Shown one piece after another: positions 17,434-24,698 of a stretch of DNA of 37,698 nt (position 1 is the first letter of the stretch; every line of letters starts with the position of its first letter). The notes below the pieces were generated by a model. That model was not told the origin of the DNA and did no database searches. It saw only the letters and a list, made by a program, of their open reading frames with translations. Source of the DNA: Sulfuritalea hydrogenivorans sk43H (lineage in GTDB: Bacteria; Pseudomonadota; Gammaproteobacteria; Burkholderiales; Rhodocyclaceae); the NCBI GenBank assembly GCA_945870205.1, contig CAMBRI010000015.1, forward strand, positions 1 through 37,698. The letters run 5' to 3'. Made by a program: the position numbers and the translations under genes.

Positions 17434-18176
17434 TGAAATTCAAACTTCCTTCTCGACGCTGGTTGTGGCCGCTTGTTGGTGTCTATCTCATCGCTCTTGC
17501 GGTACTGGCCCCGGCTGGACTGATTGGTTGGGGGTTTGAGTTCGCCAGCAAGGAGCGCATTCTCTTTAGCAATACGTCGGGAACAGTGTGGAGCGGCGCC
17601 GCTGACCTTGTTTCGGCCGACAAAGGCAATCGCATCGGCCGCTACCGCTGGCGTTTTCTTGGTGCCCCCCTAATGACTGGTACGCTCCAGGTGGCCGTAG
17701 ACAGCGGCACACAGCCCACCGCCACCATTTCGCTAACGGTTCGCCGTCTCACCATCGATCGTCTGGTGCTCCAACTGCCGCTAGAAGCCCTCGCCGGTGT
17801 CGTGCCGGAGATCGGCAAATACGGTATCGACGGCAAGCTTACGGTTACCGCGGAAAACCTTGCTTTATCGCTACGAAGCATCAACGGCAATCTCACTGGC
17901 GAACTGGCCGAGATCCGTTCCCCAATCACTCGCATGAATACCATCGGATCCTATCGGATCTCTGTTGTCGGCCACGGCGAACAAGGCGATGTTTCGGTCG
18001 CGACGCTCCCAGGTAGTGGACTGTTGCTGGAAGGAGGTGGCAAATTTACGCCCCCCAAGCACCTCACCTTCAATGGCAGCCTCACCGCGGCGCCCGAGCA
18101 GAGGGAACGCATCTCCGGGTTGCTGGCGGCTGTCGGCGGCAATGGTGACCGGATTCCCATCGTCATAGGCAACTAA
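17433..18176 (+). CDS. gspN: GspN, type II secretion accessory protein
   Basis: A 247-aa protein with an N-terminal membrane anchor (about 10-30) and a beta-rich periplasmic part resembling GspN (T2SSN). Recognisable segments are FSNTSGTVWSGAADL and the C-terminal LTFNGSLTAAPEQRE...LLAAVGG, where the family reads close to 'G...A....L..lL..LG'. GspN is dispensable in several systems and its exact role is unsettled. It is the last gene of the run, overlapping gspM by one base, and ends 42 nt from the convergent glycosyltransferase gene. No strong terminator is visible between them. Confidence 0.87.
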   Translation: MKFKLPSRRWLWPLVGVYLIALAVLAPAGLIGWGFEFASKERILFSNTSGTVWSGAADLVSADKGNRIGRYRWRFLGAPLMTGTLQVAVDSGTQPTATISLTVRRLTIDRLVLQLPLEALAGVVPEIGKYGIDGKLTVTAENLALSLRSINGNLTGELAEIRSPITRMNTIGSYRISVVGHGEQGDVSVATLPGSGLLLEGGGKFTPPKHLTFNGSLTAAPEQRERISGLLAAVGGNGDRIPIVIGN

Positions 18177-18218
18177 GCACTTGGCCACACCGTCGCCCAG
18201 CAGTCGCGGCTGGAAAAC

Positions 18219-19424
18219 TCACATCTTGGGAGCATCGAGCACCCCCTGGTATGCCGAGGCCATTTGCTTCGCCACCCGATCGATAGCAAACTCGACATCG
18301 AGCCGCCGCCGGCCAGCAATACCCAGTTCAGGCCGGTTTGCGGCGGCAAGTATTTTCTCGGCAAGATCCGCAGCGCTGCCGGGCTGTGCCAAGAGACCGG
18401 TAATTCCATCCTGCACTACCCAGCCCACGCCCGAATCGTCAAGCCTGGATGCCACGATTGGGCGCGAAAATGCCATGGCCTCCAGCAGGACCATACCGAA
18501 CGCCTCGGTTTTTTCCACTGAGGGCAGGCAAAAGACATCGCAGGTCGCCATAAGGGCGTGCGCGTGATCATCATCCACGTAGCCCAGCAGGCGTACCTTG
18601 TTCGCCACGCCATGTCGGAGAATTTCCCGCTGAAGAAAATCCTGCTCCTCTCCCTTGCCCGCGATCAGCACCTGCACATCGCCAAGATGGGCTGTCGCCT
18701 CGATCAGATGCTGAAATCCCTTGTAGTGTGCAAGCCGACCGAGCGCGAAAACCCTTAAAGATGCGTTCCCCCAGGTTCGGCCTGCCCACGCGGAAACCTC
18801 TGCCAGACCGGGAGAAAAACGAGTTGTATTGAGCCCCAGGGGGATCACCTGACACCGGTCTTTAACTGCTTGCAATGGCGTGCTATTGGCAAGATACGGC
18901 GGTGACGTAGCGACAATTGCCCTTGCGCCGCGCAATATCGCGTGCTCAAGCGGTTGGTAGATGCGGTAGGCGAGCCCGAGTTTGCGTTGTGTTACCGGAG
19001 TGATTACGTCGGCGTGCCAATGCACCACCCAAGGAATGCTCCTTGCGCGACCTGATGCCAGTGCCCAGAATGCCGATGTGTTCGGCAGGTGCAGATGAAG
19101 CAAGTCCGGTTTAAAGTCATCTATGGCATTGTCGAGCCATGACAAGAAGCTGGGGCTGACCGGGGCGTAAAGCACACTCCCGAAGCAGGGTACCCGCCGC
19201 ACCTGAACGTCGCCATCCAGTTCACGTCCCGAACATCCAAGCTCATCGGCACGCCTGTGCGCATGGACCAGCGCCAAGGTCTGGACGGATTCGTCGGCAA
19301 GTGCCACCAACAGATCACGCATGAAGGTTTCAATGCCTCCGGGATGCGGATGGTAGAACTTGCCGATGTGCAAAACTTTTGTGCTCAAATTATTGTTCTT
19401 TCGGGAGCAGCTTGAAAATGCCAT
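18219..19424 (-). CDS. GT4-family glycosyltransferase
   Basis: A 401-aa GT-B-fold enzyme of family GT4, a cytoplasmic sugar transferase for glycan or polysaccharide building. N-terminal glycine-rich acceptor loop HPHPGGIETF (25-34), donor-domain start FALGRLAHYKG (226-236) and the EX7E motif in EAFGMVLLE (307-315). It resembles WbdB/PimB-like mannosyltransferases, but the sugar cannot be told. The start is uncertain: ATG 19424, TTG 19433 and TTG 19388 (just before STKVLHIGKFYHP) are all possible and none has a clear Shine-Dalgarno. It is divergent from the DPM1-like gene and convergent with gspN. Confidence 0.86.
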   Translation of the reverse strand: MAFSSCSRKNNNLSTKVLHIGKFYHPHPGGIETFMRDLLVALADESVQTLALVHAHRRADELGCSGRELDGDVQVRRVPCFGSVLYAPVSPSFLSWLDNAIDDFKPDLLHLHLPNTSAFWALASGRARSIPWVVHWHADVITPVTQRKLGLAYRIYQPLEHAILRGARAIVATSPPYLANSTPLQAVKDRCQVIPLGLNTTRFSPGLAEVSAWAGRTWGNASLRVFALGRLAHYKGFQHLIEATAHLGDVQVLIAGKGEEQDFLQREILRHGVANKVRLLGYVDDDHAHALMATCDVFCLPSVEKTEAFGMVLLEAMAFSRPIVASRLDDSGVGWVVQDGITGLLAQPGSAADLAEKILAAANRPELGIAGRRRLDVEFAIDRVAKQMASAYQGVLDAPKM

Positions 19425-19510
19425 TTTCAACAATGGCGATGGCTAAGCGATGATAATATTGTAAGACTCTCCGCGTCTTGACGCCCACGACCAGTTTGCG
19501 CGACTCACCA

Positions 19511-20242
19511 ATGGCACCTAACACAAGCGAAACACTTTCAATTGCCGCAAAACGCGATGGCGTATTGATTGTAATTCCGGCCTACAACGAAGAAGAAAGT
19601 ATCGTCCTGGTTATAGAAGACATCCGCCAGCATAGCTCGGCCGATATCGTCGTGGTCGATGACTGTAGCAGTGACAGAACCGCCGCCGTCGCACGAAGCA
19701 ATGGCGTCCACGTGCTTTCGCTAGCTCTGCGCCTCGGCGCTTGGGGGGCCGCCCAGGCCGGGGTTCGCTACGCGCAGCGCGAACACTATCAGATTGTCGT
19801 CACCATGGACGCCGATGGCCAGCACCTCGGGGGCGAATTACCGGGCCTGCTTCAACGTTTGCAAGTTGGCGACGGTAATGTTGTCATCGGTTCGTACCCG
19901 GAACGCGGTAGTCCGGCAAGGAAGTTTGCTTGGCGTATTTTTCGGGCGCTTACCGGATTTTCCTTCCAGGATCTGACGTCAGGATTTCGCGCTTACGATC
20001 GGCAAGCGATAGCGGCAATCGCATCCCGAGAGGCGTCGTTGATCGAATATCAGGACATCGGAATTCTCATGCTGCTGCGCAAGGCCGGAGCCAAGGTTGT
20101 GGAACATCCGGTATCCATGCGCCCACGCCTGTCCGGGGCATCGCACATATTCTCGTCGTGGCTGGTCGTTGTGTTGTACATGGCCGAAACACTGATCCTC
20201 TGCCTGGCTCGTTGGCATGTTCACCGTATTCGCAACGCATGA
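19511..20242 (+). CDS. DPM1-like GT2 glycosyltransferase (polyprenyl-phosphate sugar synthase type)
   Basis: A 243-aa GT-A enzyme of family GT2. Motifs: IPAYNEE (22-28), VVDDCSSD (48-55) and the metal-binding DADGQH (100-105), plus the DLTSGFRAYDR segment characteristic of dolichol/polyprenyl-phosphate mannose synthases. It would load a hexose from NDP-sugar onto polyprenyl phosphate at the cytoplasmic face; there are no long C-terminal membrane helices beyond a hydrophobic stretch near 220-235. ATG 19511 gives a natural start; TTG 19478 is an alternative. It overlaps the DUF2304 gene by 4 nt (ATGA), a common pairing that supports the subfamily call. Confidence 0.84.
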   Translation: MAPNTSETLSIAAKRDGVLIVIPAYNEEESIVLVIEDIRQHSSADIVVVDDCSSDRTAAVARSNGVHVLSLALRLGAWGAAQAGVRYAQREHYQIVVTMDADGQHLGGELPGLLQRLQVGDGNVVIGSYPERGSPARKFAWRIFRALTGFSFQDLTSGFRAYDRQAIAAIASREASLIEYQDIGILMLLRKAGAKVVEHPVSMRPRLSGASHIFSSWLVVVLYMAETLILCLARWHVHRIRNA

Positions 20243-20619
20243 TCACTCACCACACTACCTCTGCCATTTTGGGCATTGCCTTGGCTGCTGCCATATTCGT
20301 CCTGATCCGGCGGGACCACCTGCGAATCCGCTATTCCGTGTGGTGGCTGGCCGTGGCAGTCTCGGCGCTGGCCTTGGGGCTGTTCCCAGGCCTGATAGAT
20401 CCCGCAGGAAATGCCCTCGGCGTGGCCTACCCGCCCACCCTGATCATCATTCTTGGCCTTGCTGCCTTGCTGATAAAGATGCTGGTCATGGATATCGAGT
20501 ACTCACGGCAGGAGCGAAATTTGCGCCGACTGACCCAACGGCTGGCAATCTACGAGGCAGGGCAGCAAGGAGATGGGGGTAACGGAGCAAGGCCATCCTC
20601 GGAATCGACCGGCAAATAG
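20239..20619 (+). CDS. DUF2304 small membrane protein
   Basis: A 126-aa protein with three hydrophobic helices (about 8-23, 34-50, 61-83), then a charged helix with VMDIEYSRQERNLRRLTQRLAIYE and a polar Ser/Gly tail. This is the layout of DUF2304 proteins, which are often encoded directly after DPM1-like GT2 genes and probably form a membrane partner for them. ATG 20239 overlaps the GT2 stop (ATGA), deciding the start. Function within the pair is not established; anchoring or lipid-sugar handling is an inference. Confidence 0.8.
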   Translation: MITHHTTSAILGIALAAAIFVLIRRDHLRIRYSVWWLAVAVSALALGLFPGLIDPAGNALGVAYPPTLIIILGLAALLIKMLVMDIEYSRQERNLRRLTQRLAIYEAGQQGDGGNGARPSSESTGK

Positions 20620-20707
20620 TTCTCCAAGAGCGTTGGTAACAAGAACGGAACCGGGATACCTGGCGGCTATGCAGATGCCTTAAGCTGATTCGCTCGATTG
20701 ACGAAAA

Positions 20708-21781
20708 TTGCTTGTGAACCCTGTGCCACTCTCTCCACTGAAGATACCGCAGCTCGCGGTCGCCGCAAACGTCATTAACTACAATACGGCGGCACTTACG
20801 CTGCGCTGCGTGAAGGCGCTGCTCGCAACCGATGTTGTCCGGATACTGGTGCTCGACAATGCATCAGAAGCGGCGGACCGTGCAACTCTTGTCTCAGGTC
20901 TTGATGAATTGGCCGCGGCCAAGGGGCGAGTCGAATGCTTTATCTCCGACCAAAATCTTGGTTTTGCTGGCGGAAGCAATCGGCTTATCGCGGCCTCTTT
21001 AGCCGATCCTTCGATTACTCACTGCTTTTTGATCAATAGTGATTCCTTTATCGATTCGGCTGGCTTTGCCCTATTCGTGCGGCAGGTCTCGAAGGGCAAC
21101 GCCGATTTATGGGGAGCGCGAGTGCATCAGGATCGCGATGGGGTAGCTGTATGCGATCAAGCCCAAGTCGAGTCAATGGGCATCGCTTTGTATCGCCCCT
21201 TGCTCGCATCGAACCGCAAACATGCATACGAAACCTTCGTTGGCCCGACGGGCGGCTGTGCCCTGTATTCCCGGAAAGTCTTGGAAGACTTACTGTCGAC
21301 GCATGGTTATTGTTTCGATCCGGATTATTTCTGCTATGCAGAGGATACCGACCTATGTTTGAGAGCCCATCTATTGGGTTATTGCGTTGCCTATTGCGAT
21401 GAAGGAGTTGCTTGGCATCTTGGGCAGGCGAGTAGTGGTGGGAGCTTCAATGACTTTGTTTACTACCATGGTATTCGCAATTCGATCTGGACGATAATCA
21501 AGTGTGTACCGGCTTCGGTACTGTTTAGAAACCTTGGCTGGATTTTTTTGCTTCATCTAGGAATTGTTGTGCGCCACTCCCTGCGCGGAAAGATGATTCT
21601 CACCTTTCAAATCTATCGCGACGTATGTTTTGGGCTTGGCTCGATAATTCGAAAAAGAAAAGTTGTTCAGTCTTCGAGGCGTAGTCCTGTGGATTGCATC
21701 AATAAACTGATCACGCCACGATTTTATGAATACGCGTATTTGCGTAAGGCCATCAAACAACTATTCTTTAGGTCGGCTTGA
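20708..21781 (+). CDS. GT2 glycosyltransferase, rhamnosyltransferase-like
   Basis: A 357-aa GT-A enzyme of the WbbL/RfbF-like part of family GT2. VLDNAS (48-53), NLGFAGGSN (83-91) and NSDS (110-113, the DXD equivalent) are typical of rhamnosyl- and related transferases. The segment FCYAEDTDLCLRAHLLGY carries the catalytic ED. Two weak hydrophobic stretches lie near 260-290. The start is TTG 20708 or GTG 20714. With dTDP-L-rhamnose genes in the same window, rhamnose transfer is a reasonable guess but not shown. Confidence 0.84.
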   Translation: MLVNPVPLSPLKIPQLAVAANVINYNTAALTLRCVKALLATDVVRILVLDNASEAADRATLVSGLDELAAAKGRVECFISDQNLGFAGGSNRLIAASLADPSITHCFLINSDSFIDSAGFALFVRQVSKGNADLWGARVHQDRDGVAVCDQAQVESMGIALYRPLLASNRKHAYETFVGPTGGCALYSRKVLEDLLSTHGYCFDPDYFCYAEDTDLCLRAHLLGYCVAYCDEGVAWHLGQASSGGSFNDFVYYHGIRNSIWTIIKCVPASVLFRNLGWIFLLHLGIVVRHSLRGKMILTFQIYRDVCFGLGSIIRKRKVVQSSRRSPVDCINKLITPRFYEYAYLRKAIKQLFFRSA

Positions 21782-22167
21782 TTCGTTTGTATCCCCACAC
21801 GTCAGAATAGTTGTCGCCTCGATTTGGTCTTGACCTTGGGGGCGATAAGAATGAACGATGGCACGGTACGGAGAAGCATTCAGGAACAGGACGGTGGCGC
21901 GGGTGCTGCCTGCCGGAGCTTCGCCGCGAGGCTGTGCCGCGGGCCGTCCTTCACTCTTCGGAGGGTACGCGCCCTCATCGCTGCGGCCGACACAGCCTCG
22001 CAAAACCAGCAGGTTACGAATTTACAGAACGAATGTTGCACTAACTTGGCGGGAAAGAAATTGGAGTGCCCGTGCAGCAGGCATTGGAACGATGACGTGA
22101 GGACGCGCAGTCATGGCCCGCCACCGGGAAAAATCCCGGCGGCGTGTGTCCAAACTTCAGATTGGCC
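21782..22167. other. 386-bp intergenic stretch, no recognisable gene
   Basis: This stretch separates the plus-strand GT2 gene from the minus-strand lipoprotein gene, so both end into it. It is more GC-rich than the genes on either side and holds short open frames on both strands with Arg/Ala/Gly-rich, non-protein-like translations and no ribosome-binding sites. It may be the remnant of a mobile element or of a deleted gene, but no terminal repeats or transposase motifs are visible. One strong hairpin (22118-22143) is listed separately. Confidence 0.5.
22118..22143 (-). terminator. strong hairpin downstream of the polysaccharide operon
   Basis: An 11-bp stem (22118-22128 with 22133-22143) surrounds a 4-nt loop. 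Read on the minus strand its single imperfect pair becomes a G-U wobble, so it is fully paired in that RNA. It lies 24 nt after the stop of the last gene of the minus-strand operon. No T-tract follows, so it is not a classical intrinsic terminator; it may stabilise or end the transcript in a Rho-dependent way. Confidence 0.4.
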
Positions 22168-22713
22168 TTATTCCAGAACCAGCATTGCAGGTACATTACA
22201 AATCGCAATCTCGTTAGCCCAAACTTGGAGCAGTTCCACCCGATATAAACCCGCTTGCGCGGGGAGCTTCTTTGCACCAAGCTCGAATGCGACCTTTGAG
22301 TCAGGAGGAGCTTGAATAACAGCCGCGACGTCGGCGCGCGCCGCACGCGTCGACGTATAGGAATAAGTTGGCAGGCCTGTCAGCGCGTTAGTGAGTCGAA
22401 CGGCAACATAGTTACTTGGCGCATTTCGTACCTTATCCCATGCCCATCCACTAAATATAGCCTCACCGCCTGCTTTGGCCCTATATCTACCTTCCACCGC
22501 CTCTTTTTTTGCTACCGAATCAAGCGAGCAAACACCCTTCACCGTGGCAGTTCTACCCTCCAGAATTGAGTCGACACTAGTTGAGAACTCATCCGGCACT
22601 GAACTGCTGCAAGCTACAAGAGCTAGCGCTAATCCGGCCGCGACAAGCATCGGGCGATTCAAGCAGGCGTACTTTAGGGTATTCATTTGGAGTAAGTCAT
22701 TACGTATAAACAT
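22168..22713 (-). CDS. small predicted lipoprotein ending the polysaccharide operon
   Basis: A 181-aa predicted lipoprotein with a long signal sequence and lipobox LVAC (Cys35), then SSSVPDEF. The mature part (about 145 residues) is beta-rich and contains a FSGWAWDKV...RADVAA pattern resembling the GW modules in the large glycosyltransferase and the neighbouring methyltransferase. ATG 22713 has AAGGG eight nt upstream; an internal ATG at 22686 would give a shorter signal peptide. It lies 87 nt downstream of the amidotransferase gene on the same strand. I do not recognise a named family. Binding or placing the surface glycan is an inference from the shared module. Confidence 0.7.
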   Translation of the reverse strand: MFIRNDLLQMNTLKYACLNRPMLVAAGLALALVACSSSVPDEFSTSVDSILEGRTATVKGVCSLDSVAKKEAVEGRYRAKAGGEAIFSGWAWDKVRNAPSNYVAVRLTNALTGLPTYSYTSTRAARADVAAVIQAPPDSKVAFELGAKKLPAQAGLYRVELLQVWANEIAICNVPAMLVLE

Positions 22714-22800
22714 TCAATTTTCCCTTTTTCATCATTCGACCACGGTTAAAATGTAACAAATTCGGACTTTAACAAAAACTCATTCATTGTTAGCAAAGAA

Positions 22801-24642
22801 TTATGCAAAACCAACGCTACGATACGACTCCGCGATTTGGTTCACACGTCCGGGAAACGCACGTGACCACTCGCACAACATAATTGCGGCAAAGTGGTAG
22901 CGTTCGCGGGCAGGATCGTTGCTTATCGATTCAGCAACGGCAACACCCAAAGCGCTAAGCGTGGGTCCATAAACTGGCACGTCTGCGAAGTATTGACCTA
23001 CATCTCCGCGCTCACGGGCCCAGATCGCGATCCAATCCCGCATTGGCAAGACGAAGCCCTGCTTGCGACGCTCAAAAATGCTTTCTGGTAACCATCGCCG
23101 CGCAACACGTCGCAATGCAATTTTGCTGGCTGACCCTCTCATACGATCGGACGAGGGAAGTCGCGCAATCCCGGCTGCAACCAGGCGGGGCTCAAGGAAC
23201 GGAGCCCTGCCCTCAAGACTGCTGGCCATTGCCATGCGGTCGAATTTTACTAGCAAGTTATCCGGCAGCCAAGTCGCAAGATCAGTGCAGGTCGCGCGTT
23301 GGAGGGAATCCGACGCGCCGTCGAGCCAAAAGATAAATTCTTCCTCCCAAGTGTCAGGCACACAACCCTGAATGCCTAATAGAGCCTCTCTGCCGGCGAT
23401 ATCCGTAATCAGCGGAAAACCGGAAGGGGTCACTGGGGAGTGGTTGTGGATCAAACGCCGGGTTGGGTTGGTCGTTCGCCCCTTTAGCAGGGTACGCACA
23501 CGATCCTTGATGGTTGGTACCGAAGAGAATTGTGAATAATAGCTGTACCCGGCGAAGATCTCATCGGCGCCTTCGCCTGCAAGCACTACCTTGACATGTT
23601 TGCTCGCCTCATGGCATAGCCAGAAGACGGGCAATAATGCCTGATCACCAATGGGTTCGTCGAGCGATTGTGCAACTTTGGGAAGCAGTTCGAGAAAACT
23701 CTGCTCATCAAAGACAAAATGATGATGCTCACTTCCGATTTCCTGCGCCAAGAGTTTGGCGTAGTCGCTCTCATCATGCTCTGCCGACTTGAACCCCATC
23801 GAGAACGTCGCAATTCCGCGGTTCTTTTTGGCCGCAATGGTAGCTACGATCGAGCTATCGAGTCCTCCAGAGAGAAGCACGCCAACTGGGACATCTGCGA
23901 TTAGGCGAGAGTTCACCGCCGACTCTATGATTTCTGCAAGCTCATCATCAGACACGGGACCACACCTACCGATGGGAGGGCTATAGTAGCTTGAAAACGT
24001 GGGCGTCTTCGTAATTAGAGGCACGCAAGCAATCTCACCCGGCAGCACACGGAAGACATTGGCTAGAATGGTTCGACGCCCGGGGACGTAATGAAGCGCG
24101 AGATAGTCGTTTAGTCCTGCCGGAGAAAGCTCGACTCCAACACCGGGCAGCGCTGCCAGGACGCGCATGTCTGATGCATAGGCAAAGCCTTCCTCGAACT
24201 GGGCTATGAACAGGGGCTTCTCGCCGAAACGATCACGCAATAGAAATAGTACTTGTTCGTTACGATCCAAGATTGCGACGGCGTACATGCCATCGAGGCG
24301 ACGAGCAAGCTCATCAATCCCCCATGCGTGGTAGCCGTGGGCCAACACCTCTGTATCACTCTCGGTCTGAAAGGCATAGCCCTCGGACTGCAGCTGCTTT
24401 CGCAGGTACTGAAAATTGTAGATCTCACCGTTCTGAAACGCAACGATGGACCGCTCCGCACTGTAGAGCGGTTGCCCGCCGTGGGAAAGGTCAATGATTG
24501 ACAGTCGTCGCATACCCATCGCAAGGCCAGTCTCGACGTGATAGCCCTCCCCGTCAGGGCCGCGGGCGAGCATGACATCTGTCATGGCCTTAATCAACGA
24601 GCTTGATGCGCGCTGGTGAAGAATTCCTGCGATACCACACAT
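22801..24642 (-). CDS. asnB: asparagine-synthetase-like glutamine amidotransferase
   Basis: A 613-aa AsnB-type enzyme. N-terminal class II glutaminase domain with nucleophile Cys2 (MCGIAGI), RGPD (27-30), NGEIYN (71-76) and SDTE (95-98). C-terminal synthetase domain with the pyrophosphate loop SGGLDSS (258-264) and GEGADEIF. It uses glutamine ammonia to amidate an adenylated carboxylate. Within polysaccharide operons such paralogues often amidate uronic acids or similar acidic groups rather than make asparagine, but the substrate here is unknown. It lies between the triple glycosyltransferase (56 nt upstream) and the lipoprotein gene. All key residues are present and length is normal. Confidence 0.87.
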   Translation of the reverse strand: MCGIAGILHQRASSSLIKAMTDVMLARGPDGEGYHVETGLAMGMRRLSIIDLSHGGQPLYSAERSIVAFQNGEIYNFQYLRKQLQSEGYAFQTESDTEVLAHGYHAWGIDELARRLDGMYAVAILDRNEQVLFLLRDRFGEKPLFIAQFEEGFAYASDMRVLAALPGVGVELSPAGLNDYLALHYVPGRRTILANVFRVLPGEIACVPLITKTPTFSSYYSPPIGRCGPVSDDELAEIIESAVNSRLIADVPVGVLLSGGLDSSIVATIAAKKNRGIATFSMGFKSAEHDESDYAKLLAQEIGSEHHHFVFDEQSFLELLPKVAQSLDEPIGDQALLPVFWLCHEASKHVKVVLAGEGADEIFAGYSYYSQFSSVPTIKDRVRTLLKGRTTNPTRRLIHNHSPVTPSGFPLITDIAGREALLGIQGCVPDTWEEEFIFWLDGASDSLQRATCTDLATWLPDNLLVKFDRMAMASSLEGRAPFLEPRLVAAGIARLPSSDRMRGSASKIALRRVARRWLPESIFERRKQGFVLPMRDWIAIWARERGDVGQYFADVPVYGPTLSALGVAVAESISNDPARERYHFAAIMLCEWSRAFPGRVNQIAESYRSVGFA

Positions 24643-24698
24643 GATTCATCTCATCCTAGTTGTAGTCGGCACGCTTTTATCCAGTGCTTTGTTGATAT

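Noticed and set aside
3950-18176. Type IV pilus assembly locus instead of type II secretion
   Set aside because: GspL, GspM, GspN, GspC-like HR protein, GspK without Glu+5 and GspG with its calcium-loop pattern identify type II secretion; pilMNOPQ-type genes are absent.
19930-20238. Upstream extension of the DUF2304 frame into the GT2 gene
   Set aside because: The extension lies entirely over the conserved GT2 coding region; ATG 20239 with the ATGA overlap is the natural start.
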